Positions 9,887 through 18,895 of a stretch of 64,000 nucleotides of DNA are shown here, in pieces. A program made the position numbers and the translations under genes. The notes below the pieces were generated by a model. It was not told the origin of the DNA. It worked only from the letters and a program-made list of their open reading frames with translations, and did not search any database. Position 1 is the stretch's first letter, and the number at the start of each line of letters is the position of its first letter. The stretch is from Acinetobacter terrestris. GTDB lineage: Bacteria > Pseudomonadota > Gammaproteobacteria > Pseudomonadales > Moraxellaceae. The DNA lies in the NCBI RefSeq assembly GCF_004331155.1, contig NZ_SJNZ01000015.1:1-64000 (forward strand), in the 5' to 3' direction.

Positions 9887-10918
9887 ATGACAACACTTCA
9901 ATCGACTTTATCCCGCTTTTTACAAACCACCTGCTTGGCCCTTTCTATCAGTGTGCCTGTTTTTTCCCATGCAGCAATAAATAAAAATACTTACGTGGTT
10001 CAACCTTCACTTGAAAATTATTTAGTCAAAGAACGTAATGCAGCCGGACTACGCAGTAAAACCATTAAAATTGATGATATCACCTGGAGCTACAGTGAAA
10101 GTGGCTCGAGCAATAAACCTGCCGTATTGCTCCTTCATGGCTTGGCTGGCAATCGTGATAACTGGAATGGGGTGGCACATTTTTTAACCCCCTACTATCA
10201 CGTGATTATTCCCGACCTTCCCGGCAATGGCGAAACCAAAGTTGCAGATAATTTTGACCTGTCTGTCCCCAATGTCACGCAGCGTTTACGCCGTTTCGTT
10301 GAAGCCATTGATGTGGAAGACAAACTGAATATTGCCGGTCACTCGCTGGGCGGATCGATTGCCACGGTTTATGCATCCCAATATCCATTTGATACGCAAA
10401 GCCTGTTTTTGCTCAATAGCGCCGGAATCTATAAACGGGCCAATACCGCCTACACCAAAGACCCTTATTTTTTAAAGCATCTGATTGTGTCTAAGCCGGG
10501 CGATCTGGACGATGTGATGGGTCAAGTCATGCAAAACCCACCGGACTTACCGATTTATTTTAAAAAAGCACAAGAAAAAATGCTGATTTCTCAGTCAGTG
10601 CAAACCCGTAAAATGATTGACCAATTAATCACCCTGAGTCGTATTTATACGCCTGAATCGTTTGCCCGAATGACGCAAACCATTGAAGCACCCACCCTGA
10701 TCCTGTGGGGCAAGCAAGATAAAATTATTAATGTCGAAGCTGCAAATGAATTACAATCTTTATTGAAGCGTGCAGAAACCCCGGTGATTTTAAATAATGT
10801 CGGGCACATGCCTATTTTAGAAGCAGAACAACAAGTGGCGAACCACTATTTACCTTTTCTAGCAAAAACCCAAAAGTTAAAAAACCCACTTGCTGATAAA
10901 CTTATCCCATTAAATTAG
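9887..10918 (+). CDS. secreted alpha/beta hydrolase
   Basis: A 343-residue hydrolase with an N-terminal signal-like segment (about 10-30, probable cleavage near SHAA). The fold is clear: LLLHGLAGNRDNW (oxyanion region), nucleophile S153 in GHSLGGS, an acid in WGKQDKI and a histidine in NVGHMPILEAE near the C-terminus. It resembles lipase/esterase members of the hydrolase_1 group; the substrate is not determinable. AGGA lies about ten bases upstream of ATG 9887. The gene at 10933 follows after 14 bases, so the two are probably co-transcribed. Confidence 0.85.
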   Translation: MTTLQSTLSRFLQTTCLALSISVPVFSHAAINKNTYVVQPSLENYLVKERNAAGLRSKTIKIDDITWSYSESGSSNKPAVLLLHGLAGNRDNWNGVAHFLTPYYHVIIPDLPGNGETKVADNFDLSVPNVTQRLRRFVEAIDVEDKLNIAGHSLGGSIATVYASQYPFDTQSLFLLNSAGIYKRANTAYTKDPYFLKHLIVSKPGDLDDVMGQVMQNPPDLPIYFKKAQEKMLISQSVQTRKMIDQLITLSRIYTPESFARMTQTIEAPTLILWGKQDKIINVEAANELQSLLKRAETPVILNNVGHMPILEAEQQVANHYLPFLAKTQKLKNPLADKLIPLN

Positions 10919-10932
10919 CTTGCAGAGACAGT

Positions 10933-11940
10933 ATGCCGAAACACCCGATGATTGAGCAATTGATTGAAGCTCATCTTGACTTTTTAGAGCAAGAGTTTTC
11001 ACATACTGCCACTATTCAGAGCGAATTTCTAAATTTCTACCAGTGGTTTAGAAAACAGACTTTGCAGGAGATCTGGTCATTTGAGCAAATCAATGCGCTT
11101 TTGCAAAAGCAGGTTCTAGCCACACCTGCCAGTCACTTTTTGATTGAGCAAATTAGCGAACATCTGCGCTTTGCCTTAATTCATCCTGCCAATGAAAGCA
11201 CTCAGATTGCGGATGTCATTCCGGTATTAACCGTCGATAAAATTGCCCAATATGTCGCCAGTAAAAGTGCTCACCGTCAGCGTTTAATTAAAACCGTGGT
11301 CAATAATCCTGCTTTTTCTGCGATGATTACCCAGCTAATCCAGCATTCCATTCAAGACTATGTGGATAATTCAGTCATGGCAAAACGGGTGCCTGGCGTG
11401 TCCCGTTTTATGAAAATGGGCAAATCGGTTTTAGAAACCGTGACCGATTCAAATCTGGATGAAACGATTGCGCATTATCTGCAAAAGAATATTTTAAAAC
11501 TGAGTCAAATGAGTGAGCATGTTTTAAATCAGCACTTTGATGATGAAAAGCTCTATCATTTTCAAGCAAATCTTTGGCATAAAATTAAGGATATGCCTTT
11601 AAATGTTTTAAAGAATTATATTGAAGTTCAGGACCTGTCCAATACCGTGAGTTTGGGCCATGAAATTTGGGATCACATCCGTCAGACTGACTATTTAAAA
11701 CAGCAAGTTCATGATGGTGTCTATGCCTGGTACATCCGTAATCAGGAACGTCCGTTTGATTTGTTATTACGTGACCTGAATATTGATGAAGCCTTGATTC
11801 AACATGAATTGCAGCAGTTGTTAGCCCCTGTTGTGCAAAAACTGGTTTCATCTGCATATCTACGTGAACGTGCCCGAACATATTTAGAGAAATTCTATTA
11901 TGCTGAAACGGCACAGAAAATTTTAAATCTGGATGCTTAA
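10933..11940 (+). CDS. conserved hypothetical protein, partner of the hydrolase
   Basis: I do not recognise this 335-residue protein. It is predicted soluble and largely helical, has no signal peptide or membrane segment, and its coding quality matches its neighbours. A basic patch with PGVSRFMKMGKSVLE lies around 155-170, followed by amphipathic helices. It begins 14 bases after the secreted hydrolase and is followed by a strong terminator, so the two form a two-gene unit. It could be a folding factor or regulator for the hydrolase, but it does not look like the known lipase-specific foldases, which carry an N-terminal membrane anchor. Function unknown. Confidence 0.75.
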   Translation: MPKHPMIEQLIEAHLDFLEQEFSHTATIQSEFLNFYQWFRKQTLQEIWSFEQINALLQKQVLATPASHFLIEQISEHLRFALIHPANESTQIADVIPVLTVDKIAQYVASKSAHRQRLIKTVVNNPAFSAMITQLIQHSIQDYVDNSVMAKRVPGVSRFMKMGKSVLETVTDSNLDETIAHYLQKNILKLSQMSEHVLNQHFDDEKLYHFQANLWHKIKDMPLNVLKNYIEVQDLSNTVSLGHEIWDHIRQTDYLKQQVHDGVYAWYIRNQERPFDLLLRDLNIDEALIQHELQQLLAPVVQKLVSSAYLRERARTYLEKFYYAETAQKILNLDA

Positions 11941-11949
11941 TTTCCAGTG

Positions 11950-11980
11950 ATAAAAAAGCCGCTTAAAGCGGCTTTTTTAT
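11950..11980. terminator. bidirectional terminator
   Basis: A perfect stem of 15 bp (ATAAAAAAGCCGCTT and complement) between the convergent hypothetical gene and the TonB-dependent receptor, with T and A runs on both sides. Confidence 0.88.
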
Positions 11981-11992
11981 GACCTTATAGAA

Positions 11993-14179
11993 TTAGAAAC
12001 GTGTCGTTAAACCAACGAAATACGTACGTCCTTGAATTGAGTAATAATCTTCTGAACTATCTGTGGTTTCCATTGATTCATCAAACAAGTTCGATACACC
12101 AGCACGAACAGTGACATTGTCATTTAAAGTGTAATTCGCATTCACACCATACAATGTATATGCTTTCGCCCATGCATTTGCATCCGATGTTTCTGTTGTA
12201 TATTGCTTGCCAATGTATTGCAGGTTCATTTGTAAAGCGAGTGCATCAGAGGCTTGTAAATCAATTGCTGAATGAACTGAAAGCTCAGGTGTGCTAATTA
12301 AGGCAGCACCCGTATCCAGATTTTTCGATTCAAGGAAATAAGTTGCATTCGTTGACCAGCGTGCATAGTCGGTCAGATTCATTGCAAATGTCCCTTCTAG
12401 GCCACGAATACGTGCTTTTTCAGCATTATCAGGTGCGATATACCATACACCCTTCGGATAACGTGGGTCATTAATTTGTCCAGCAGCAATATGCTTAACC
12501 GGCGTATTCACCAATTTGTTATCAAAATCTGTATGGAAGTAAGTTAAACCGCCTGAATATTTTTCATCGTCATACTGGAAACCTAACTCGTAGTTTGTTG
12601 ATTCTTCCGCTTCCAGATTAGGATTACCAGTGTTATAGCAGTTTACAAACGGATTTGTCGTTGCATTATAGGTACTTTGGAAACCGTTAGGATTAGTTAC
12701 AGCATCGTATGTTCCAAATTGAGAGGTACAACCTTTACCACGTGATCCCGTACTGAAACCTGGCGCAGTTTGAACCAGATCCGGTGCACGGAAAGCGGTA
12801 GAGACACCACCTTTAAATGTTAATGCATCATTGAAATGATATACACCGTATACACGTGGGCTAAAGTTCGCATCATAGCGCTCATCTTTATCCAGACGGC
12901 CGCCAATCGTCACATCAAAATTAGGCGTAATGCTTAAGATATCTTCAAAGAATAGCGCCCAGACATCCGCGGCTACTGTTGAATCACCTGTATAGTCCTT
13001 ACCATCAATTGAAGGTGCACCATTTGAATCAATCCCCAAAGTACGGTCGTTGGTCAACTCTTCAGAACGGAATTGCCCCCCTACTGTTAATTTGTGAGGA
13101 ACAACCCATTCAAAAGGTAAATTTACTTTAGCATCAACAACGGTTAACTCTGTCTTTTGAACAGTTGGACTAAATACGCCATTAACCTCAGTCGTTGTAC
13201 TGCGATCATATTCATTTTGGTAAACACTTAGGTTGGAACTACCCCAGGCATAAGTACCATCCCATGCAAGACCAAGACGCTGGGATTCTGTCTCATTTTT
13301 ATCTCCAGCCGAACCCAGCCAGAACTCACCATCAGCAACATTGGGTGCATAGGTCGGGTTTGTATTGGTTTGACTACCATAGCTACCAAAAAGCTCAAAT
13401 TGGTGATGATCATTTGGACGGTAAACAAGGCTTCCTTCAACCGTATCATTACGCATACCCGTGGTTGAACTTTCAAGATCTGTCACATTCTGATCGGCTT
13501 CACGTTCAGTACGGCCTGCTGTAATACGTGCACTCAGGGTATCTGTGAGGGCACCGCTTGCCGTTGCCGACATTTGAAGCGTATCGCCTTCAGTGCTGTC
13601 TGCCGGTTTTTCTAGATTAATGGTCGCAGAACCGCCCCACTCTTGAGCTGTTTTCTTGGTAATAATGTTAATTACGCCGCCCATGGCATCTGAGCCATAT
13701 AAGGATGACATTGGACCTTTTACCACTTCAATTCGTTCAATATTTTCTGGATTAATCCAGTTTAAATCCTGACGTTGCAGATCTGTACGATACGCTGTAC
13801 GTGATGAATTACCAATACGACGTCCATCAACCAGAATCAAAGAATATTCAGAAGGCAGGCCACGAAGTTTAATTTTCGCACCTTCGCCATTTAAGCCTGT
13901 CCCCCCTGATACACCAGGTACTTTCGATAACAATTCAGAAATACTTTTTACCGGTTGTTTTGCAATTTCTTCTGCTGTGAGGACTGTAATAGAAGCGGGC
14001 GCATCTTTAACATTTACTTCAGAACCACTCGCCGTTACAACAATTGTCTGCAATTTAGTCACTTCAGACTTTACTGCTGCTTTTTGTTCTTCAACTAACT
14101 GATTTTGTGCTTGTACTGAAACAGCCAACGCTGAAAGTACAGCAAAAGCTAAAGTCGATTTCATAAACGGCTTGGTCAT
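11993..14179 (-). CDS. TonB-dependent outer-membrane receptor, FepA/CirA-like
   Basis: A 728-residue outer-membrane siderophore-type receptor. It has a signal peptide (cleaved after VQA near 24), a TonB box around LQTIVVTAS (about 43-51), a plug domain (about 58-175, with VLTAEEIAKQPVKSISELLSKVPGV, LVDGRRIG, IERIEVVKGPMSSLYGSDAMGGVINIIT) and a beta barrel ending in the phenylalanine (LTTRF) needed for assembly. One extracellular loop around 475-510 carries two cysteines (KGCTS and FVNCYN). The plug resembles catecholate or colicin receptors, but the ligand cannot be assigned. A Fur-box-like sequence at 14269-14287 suggests iron repression. Confidence 0.92.
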   Translation of the reverse strand: MTKPFMKSTLAFAVLSALAVSVQAQNQLVEEQKAAVKSEVTKLQTIVVTASGSEVNVKDAPASITVLTAEEIAKQPVKSISELLSKVPGVSGGTGLNGEGAKIKLRGLPSEYSLILVDGRRIGNSSRTAYRTDLQRQDLNWINPENIERIEVVKGPMSSLYGSDAMGGVINIITKKTAQEWGGSATINLEKPADSTEGDTLQMSATASGALTDTLSARITAGRTEREADQNVTDLESSTTGMRNDTVEGSLVYRPNDHHQFELFGSYGSQTNTNPTYAPNVADGEFWLGSAGDKNETESQRLGLAWDGTYAWGSSNLSVYQNEYDRSTTTEVNGVFSPTVQKTELTVVDAKVNLPFEWVVPHKLTVGGQFRSEELTNDRTLGIDSNGAPSIDGKDYTGDSTVAADVWALFFEDILSITPNFDVTIGGRLDKDERYDANFSPRVYGVYHFNDALTFKGGVSTAFRAPDLVQTAPGFSTGSRGKGCTSQFGTYDAVTNPNGFQSTYNATTNPFVNCYNTGNPNLEAEESTNYELGFQYDDEKYSGGLTYFHTDFDNKLVNTPVKHIAAGQINDPRYPKGVWYIAPDNAEKARIRGLEGTFAMNLTDYARWSTNATYFLESKNLDTGAALISTPELSVHSAIDLQASDALALQMNLQYIGKQYTTETSDANAWAKAYTLYGVNANYTLNDNVTVRAGVSNLFDESMETTDSSEDYYSIQGRTYFVGLTTRF

Positions 14180-14268
14180 TCAAGTTTCCCCAAGTAGCAA
14201 ATAGTGGATAAGTAATGTAATTTACGTTGCACAGTGTAACAAAAATTAAACTTAATGCAATTAATTAT

Positions 14269-14287
14269 AAGAATCATTATCATTAAT
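14269..14287 (-). promoter_or_regulatory. Fur-box-like site upstream of the TonB receptor
   Basis: AAGAATCATTATCATTAAT agrees with the 19-bp Fur consensus at 14 of 19 positions, with one half-site almost perfect. It lies about 90 bases upstream of the receptor start in the promoter region. Match counted by eye; no binding data. Confidence 0.65.
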
Positions 14288-14302
14288 TATGGTATTTTAG
14301 AT

Positions 14303-14333
14303 AAAAATAACCTCCATATTGGAGGTTATTTTT
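14303..14333 (-). terminator. terminator downstream of nfuA
   Basis: A perfect 13-bp stem (AAAAATAACCTCC / GGAGGTTATTTTT) with a five-base loop, just past the nfuA stop on the minus strand. It separates nfuA from the receptor promoter. Confidence 0.85.
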
Positions 14334-14347
14334 GCCAACTTTAGGTC

Positions 14348-14992
14348 TTATTTAAAATAAGCACCTTCAGTGTTGCTGTGGTCAGTTTGGTCAACCACAC
14401 GGGCTAATTCAGGAATATGTTGTTTTAAGGTTGTTTCAACACCTTGTTTCAAGGTCAAATCAATTGAGGAACAACCTTGGCAACCACCACCGAATTTCAA
14501 TACAGCAGTTAGACCATGTTCTTCATCTTCAACAATTTCAACCAAGGCACAGTTACCGCCATGACCTGCAAGACCCGGGTTAATTTCAGATTGCAATACA
14601 TAGGTAATACGTTCTTCAATTGAAGCATCCGCCCCTACGCGTGGCACTTTCGAGTTTGGTGCACGGAAAGTCAACTGACCACCAAAACGATCTTTATTGT
14701 AATCAATCACCGCATCCAACAAATATGGAATTGATGGCGCATCAATATATGCAGCAAAGGTTGGATAATCTTGTTTATAGTCTGTAGGAATCACTTCTTC
14801 AGGTGCACTATATGCCATACAACATTCAGCACGAGGCGTACCTGCATTTTCCACAAAAATACGTACAGCAATGCCCGGAGTGTTTTGTTTTTCAAGCAGG
14901 TCAAACAAATACTCTTGTGCCGTTGGCGTAATCAATAAATTTGGAATTTCTTCTGCAACTGCAGCGCTGATGTTATCAGTCGACATAATCAT
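14348..14992 (-). CDS. nfuA: Fe-S biogenesis protein NfuA
   Basis: A 214-residue iron-sulfur carrier. The N-terminal part (about 18-110) is a degenerate A-type domain, and the C-terminal Nfu domain (about 125-205) holds the cluster-binding CxxC at C171 and C174 in GGGCQGCSS. This architecture and length fit NfuA, which delivers 4Fe-4S clusters to apo-enzymes, especially under iron limitation or oxidative stress. GAGGAAAT lies directly before ATG 14992; a second ATG at 14986 is possible. It sits between two Fur-box-bearing iron genes, consistent with its role, but I see no Fur box of its own. Confidence 0.94.
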   Translation of the reverse strand: MIMSTDNISAAVAEEIPNLLITPTAQEYLFDLLEKQNTPGIAVRIFVENAGTPRAECCMAYSAPEEVIPTDYKQDYPTFAAYIDAPSIPYLLDAVIDYNKDRFGGQLTFRAPNSKVPRVGADASIEERITYVLQSEINPGLAGHGGNCALVEIVEDEEHGLTAVLKFGGGCQGCSSIDLTLKQGVETTLKQHIPELARVVDQTDHSNTEGAYFK

Positions 14993-15145
14993 ATTTCCTC
15001 AAGCTGAAGTTATCATTTTAACTGAAGATGCGGGGTAATAAAAAAAAATCAACTAAAATTGTCGGAATTATTATAAAAGTTCATCTTAACACTTCATTTA
15101 ATGGCATTATTAAGTATAAATATTTAAAAGTTGAACTTTCAATTT

Positions 15146-15763
15146 ATGCTAGATCTACCTTTTAACCATACTGTTTGCCTGATCCTGATTACAGTGGCTG
15201 TTTCACTGATTGCATTTTCAAATCAGAAGCTCATGAGCCGTCTTATTTTTTGGCCTCCCGCGATGCAGCGTGGACAATATGACCGCTTTATTACCCATGG
15301 TTTCGTGCATGCCGATGGTGGACATCTGATCTTCAACATGATTACGCTATTCTTCTTTGGCAGTGTAATTGAAAGTTTTTACCGGCAGTATTTTTTTGAT
15401 CTTGGCTTTGTGTTGTTCTACTTAGGCGGCTTAATTGTTGCCATTATTCCAAGTTATCTCAAACATAAAAATGACCATCAATGGGCAAGTTTAGGTGCTT
15501 CTGGTGCGGTTTCGGCAGTCTTGTTTGCTTATATTTTATTTGAGCCGTGGAAACTGATTTTTGTGTTCTTTATTCCTGTACCAGCTATTATTTTTGCGAT
15601 TTTATATGTTGCTTACAGTATCTGGTCAGGTAAGCGTGGCAATTCCCACATCAACCATAGTGCCCATCTTTGGGGAGCTGCCTATGGTGTGATCATGACC
15701 ATCATTCTTGAACCACGCCTTATTCCACACTTTTTCAATAAGCTGATGCAATTGCCTTTCTAA
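15146..15763 (+). CDS. rhomboid-family intramembrane protease (short form)
   Basis: A second rhomboid, 205 residues, with six predicted membrane helices. From ATG 15146 the key residues are H60 and N64 in GGHLIFNM, nucleophile S119 in LGASGAVS and H174 in HSAHLWGA, so it looks active. It is shorter than the rhomboid at 4246, lacks its long loop before the serine, and is only distantly similar. A TTG at 15131 would add five residues; neither start has a clear Shine-Dalgarno sequence. Substrates unknown. Confidence 0.88.
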   Translation: MLDLPFNHTVCLILITVAVSLIAFSNQKLMSRLIFWPPAMQRGQYDRFITHGFVHADGGHLIFNMITLFFFGSVIESFYRQYFFDLGFVLFYLGGLIVAIIPSYLKHKNDHQWASLGASGAVSAVLFAYILFEPWKLIFVFFIPVPAIIFAILYVAYSIWSGKRGNSHINHSAHLWGAAYGVIMTIILEPRLIPHFFNKLMQLPF

Positions 15764-15792
15764 AGTGGATTGTCCAGCTATCAATATTTCAA

Positions 15793-15819
15793 GGCGCTGA
15801 ATTTTCAGCGTCTTTTTTT
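15793..15819 (+). terminator. terminator downstream of the short rhomboid
   Basis: GGCGCTGA pairs with TCAGCGTC (one G-U pair) across a four-base loop and is followed by seven T residues. Confidence 0.75.
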
Positions 15820-15846
15820 ATATTAAAAATAAAATAATTCCTATTT

Positions 15847-15865
15847 GTTAATGATTATCATTTTA
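15847..15865 (+). promoter_or_regulatory. Fur box upstream of the binding protein
   Basis: GTTAATGATTATCATTTTA matches the 19-bp Fur consensus at 16 of 19 positions, including the whole central ATGATTATCAT. It lies about 55 bases upstream of the binding-protein ATG, where it would overlap the promoter. This is the strongest Fur box in the window. Confidence 0.82.
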
Positions 15866-15920
15866 AATAATTCAATTCTTTGTTACCCTGTTGCCAAATT
15901 TAAGCGAAGATCACTTTCAA

Positions 15921-16871
15921 ATGAAAACTAAGGTATTATTTTTAAGCGCCATTTTGGCTTCAGCGGGATTGAATAGCTTGGCGCATAGTGCAGTTTTCAA
16001 TCTGGCTACAGAAAAACAGAACATTGAACTTAAACAAACACCGAAAAAAATTGCAGTCTATGATCTCTCCATTTTAGATACTTTAAATGCGCTAAATATT
16101 CAGGCTCAAATTGTGCCTAAAGCTACATTTACAGGTAGCCTAACTGAATATAATCAAATGCAGTTTGTTAAGGCAGGCAGTCTTTTTGAACCCGATTTGG
16201 CTCAATTAAAACAGTTAAAGCCCGATTTAATTTTTGTCGGTGGCCGTTCTGCGAAAACACTGCAAAGCTTGCAACCAATTGCAGCAACGGTTGATCTTTC
16301 TGCCAAAACCGACCATTACATGAGTGATTTGAGAAGTCGCACCGTAACGCTTGCAAAAGCCTTTAAGCGTGAAGCTATTGCCGCTAAAAAATTAAAGGAT
16401 CTAGATCAATTACAGTTGAAAGTGAAAGAGCAGACTGCCAATAAATCAGCAGTGATGCTCTTTGCAGTGGGTGATAATTACATGCCGCATGCAGCCAATG
16501 ACCGTTTTGGTTTTATCCATGAATTAACCGGTTTTAAATCTGTTCTTCCGCTGACTGAAAAAACCGATACTGCCCGCCCTGAAGCAGGCTCATTTGAAGC
16601 TTTAGCCGCAGAAAAGAAAAATGTTGAACTGTTAAAGTCTGCTGTTCAACAGAATCCGGATTATGTAATTGTGCTGGATCGTGGCGCGGTGAATACCCAG
16701 AAATATGCCACCAAGCAAGGCATTAAAACCCATCCTGTTTTGGGACAGTCTCAAGCGGTAAAACAGAACCGGGTTATTTTTGTAAATGCTGATGCTTGGT
16801 ATATTACTGGAGCTGGTCTGGATAATACCGCGTTCATGCTAAAAGAAATTGCTCAAGGCATTTCCAAATAA
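15921..16871 (+). CDS. siderophore-type ABC transporter substrate-binding protein
   Basis: A 316-residue periplasmic binding protein of the FatB/YclQ class-III type. The start MKTKVLFLSAILASAGLNSLAHSA is a signal peptide without a lipobox, and ATG 15921 is preferred over an upstream TTG at 15891 that would spoil it. The two-lobe fold is visible: KIAVYDLSILDTLNAL at the start, LKPDLIFVGGRS in lobe 1, then PDYVIVLDRGAV and VIFVNADAWYITGAGL in lobe 2. The Fur box upstream predicts iron repression. No permease or ATPase gene is adjacent, which is unusual for this family; it must use a transporter encoded elsewhere. The ligand could be a ferric siderophore. Confidence 0.88.
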   Translation: MKTKVLFLSAILASAGLNSLAHSAVFNLATEKQNIELKQTPKKIAVYDLSILDTLNALNIQAQIVPKATFTGSLTEYNQMQFVKAGSLFEPDLAQLKQLKPDLIFVGGRSAKTLQSLQPIAATVDLSAKTDHYMSDLRSRTVTLAKAFKREAIAAKKLKDLDQLQLKVKEQTANKSAVMLFAVGDNYMPHAANDRFGFIHELTGFKSVLPLTEKTDTARPEAGSFEALAAEKKNVELLKSAVQQNPDYVIVLDRGAVNTQKYATKQGIKTHPVLGQSQAVKQNRVIFVNADAWYITGAGLDNTAFMLKEIAQGISK

Positions 16872-16918
16872 CACTGAAATACTAAAAAATAATACTGAAA
16901 TGATAAAATTTATCCGTT

Positions 16919-16942
16919 AAGGAGCTGCGGCTCCTTTTTTTA
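16919..16942 (+). terminator. terminator downstream of the binding protein
   Basis: AAGGAGC / GCTCCTT stem with a TGCG tetraloop followed by a T run. Confidence 0.82.
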
Positions 16943-17060
16943 CTGTGCTATTTGAAAAAGATTCACACAATTTTGTCATTAAATGCTACCCATCAAATCA
17001 ATTTGGCATAGATAATGTAGACATCCGTATATTAATGATCAAAAAAACGAGATTTTTTGC

Positions 17061-18617
17061 ATGTCCACTTCATTAGATGGTCTTCAATTTCCGATCAATC
17101 CCAGCAGCAATAAGCCTAGCACCTCCCAGACCGGCAAAGAAATTATTGCTGAAGCTTTATCTATTGTTGACCACAAGTCATCAATGAATGCACTTGCGGA
17201 AAAAAACTGGCGTAAGCATTATCCTGTCTATTTTAAAGCCCTGGTTGAACAAGGGATTCGCAATATCAGTAACCCGATTACCATTGCAAAACAAGGCTTA
17301 CACAAGGCCCATCATAGCTTTGACTTTTATAGAAATGGTCAGCGCTATTTACTTAAAGACATCATGAAGGATATCGATACAGCCCCTTTGTATACGGTTC
17401 AGCTGAAAGGTGAAAGTGAGTCGGCGCCTGAATGGTATGTGCCTTATAAAGGTCAAAAATTGCAAGGTCAGGCTTTACTCGACCAAATTCAAATCTGGCA
17501 AGATGCGGGCATTATAGAACCCAGTCATGCGGATGCTTTACGTGCTGCACACGCTCATCCTGAATGGTTCGACCTTTCTGACCGCACCATGGTCTTATTT
17601 GGTGCAGGTTCGGAAGCCGGCCCCCTAACCTGGCTGTCTAAATGGAAAGCCAATATTGTAGCCGTTGACTTACCCAACAGCCGCGTTTGGGACAGAATTT
17701 TAAACACCATTCAACAAGGCAATGCAACCCTATATGCACCCTGTGCGGAAAAATTAGAGGAAGGTACGCCAACTGCAACACTCAAGGAAAAGTTGGGTGC
17801 GGATTTGCTTACCCAAACACCTGAAATTGCCCATTGGCTGATCCAGAGTGAGCATCAGCTCGACCTTGCAGCCATTGCCTATTTAGATGGTGAAAAGCAC
17901 GTCCGGGTGTCTATGGCCATGGACAGCATTATGCAGTACGTCAGTGAGCAAAAGGCTGACACCAGTTTGATGTTTATGTGTACCCCAACCGATGTCTACG
18001 CCATTCCTAAAGAAGTGGTAGACGCTTCAACGCTTAAGTTACTTCAGCGTTCAAAATCACAACGCATGATCAGTGAAAGCATTTCGATGATTTCTGCTCA
18101 GCACTTTTTCAAGAAAAACCTGGATGCGTTAATCCTGTGTGAAAACGGTCATGAATATGGCATTGCAGACTGCCTGGTGGTGGAGCAAGGTCCAAACTAT
18201 GCTTTGGCAAAACGGATTCAGCAATGGCGTGCAACTCTGGCGCGTCATTATGGACAACGGGTCAGCATCAATATTGCACCCTCGACCACGACGCATTCGG
18301 TGACTAAAAATCCGTTATTAAAAGCCGCGTTTAATGGGGCAAGTTTGTTTGATGTGGAATCTTTTGAACCGGAAACGACCAATGCGCTGATGGCTGCATT
18401 ATGGATTTATGACTTGCGCAATCCTGAATCGGTAGCCAATCCGGAAACGCCTTTGGATCATCCATTAGAATTGATGATGAAAGGTGCCAACCATGGCGGT
18501 CTATGGCGTGTGGCCTATTTGGCCCGTACCGCGCTGCCTTTTGCTGCACTGTATGGTTTTGCCAATGAAAAATTGCCGCTTAAGAAGATGTTTGGTTTAT
18601 TTAAAAATAAGAAGTAG
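17061..18617 (+). CDS. uncharacterised 518-residue protein
   Basis: I do not recognise this protein. It has no signal peptide. Around 193-225 a Rossmann-like strand and glycine loop occur (RTMVLFGAGSEAGPLTWLSKW, then NIVAVDLPNS), which suggests nucleotide or NAD(P) binding as in dehydrogenases. The N-terminal third holds basic helices (EKNWRKHYPVYFKALVEQG). The C-terminal end has a moderately hydrophobic patch (LWRVAYLARTALPFAALYGF) that could associate with a membrane. It stands alone between a terminator and REP-like repeats. Composition resembles its neighbours, so recent transfer is not indicated. A reductase-like role is inference only. Confidence 0.8.
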   Translation: MSTSLDGLQFPINPSSNKPSTSQTGKEIIAEALSIVDHKSSMNALAEKNWRKHYPVYFKALVEQGIRNISNPITIAKQGLHKAHHSFDFYRNGQRYLLKDIMKDIDTAPLYTVQLKGESESAPEWYVPYKGQKLQGQALLDQIQIWQDAGIIEPSHADALRAAHAHPEWFDLSDRTMVLFGAGSEAGPLTWLSKWKANIVAVDLPNSRVWDRILNTIQQGNATLYAPCAEKLEEGTPTATLKEKLGADLLTQTPEIAHWLIQSEHQLDLAAIAYLDGEKHVRVSMAMDSIMQYVSEQKADTSLMFMCTPTDVYAIPKEVVDASTLKLLQRSKSQRMISESISMISAQHFFKKNLDALILCENGHEYGIADCLVVEQGPNYALAKRIQQWRATLARHYGQRVSINIAPSTTTHSVTKNPLLKAAFNGASLFDVESFEPETTNALMAALWIYDLRNPESVANPETPLDHPLELMMKGANHGGLWRVAYLARTALPFAALYGFANEKLPLKKMFGLFKNKK

Positions 18618-18662
18618 TTGTTAGACTTTCCTTTTGATGAATATATTCATTATTCTGGAAAA

Positions 18663-18780
18663 GCTCCCTCTCCTTAACGGAGAGGGTTAGGGAGAGGTCA
18701 TTTTTTTACTGTACTAAAAGGTACATATATTAATTAAAACCCTCTACCCAATCTCCTCCCGAAGGGAGGAGGAACTTCTC
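18663..18780. repeat. pair of inverted REP-like palindromes
   Basis: Two imperfect palindromes lie in opposite orientation: 18663-18700 (CTCCCTCTCC ... GGAGAGGG, then TTAGGGAGAGG) and 18738-18780 (ACCCTCTACCC, then CTCCTCCCGAAGGGAGGAGG). They share the CCCTCTCC/GGAGAGGG core and a conserved tail, as in bacterial interspersed mosaic elements. Related single elements lie at 24696-24721 and 26030-26066. Confidence 0.7.
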
Positions 18781-18853
18781 TATTTTAAAAAGATGAGTAG
18801 TTCTGCTCATCCAGGAAGCGTTTATTTTTTTAAACCACCTATTCCTTAAAAAC

Positions 18854-18881
18854 AAAAAACGCTGCAATTGCAGCGTTTTTT
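18854..18881. terminator. bidirectional terminator downstream of pitA
   Basis: A fully self-complementary 28-bp sequence centred on GCAATTGC with A and T runs on both flanks, directly after the pitA stop on the minus strand. Confidence 0.8.
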
Positions 18882-18895
18882 TTCAGATAAATATC

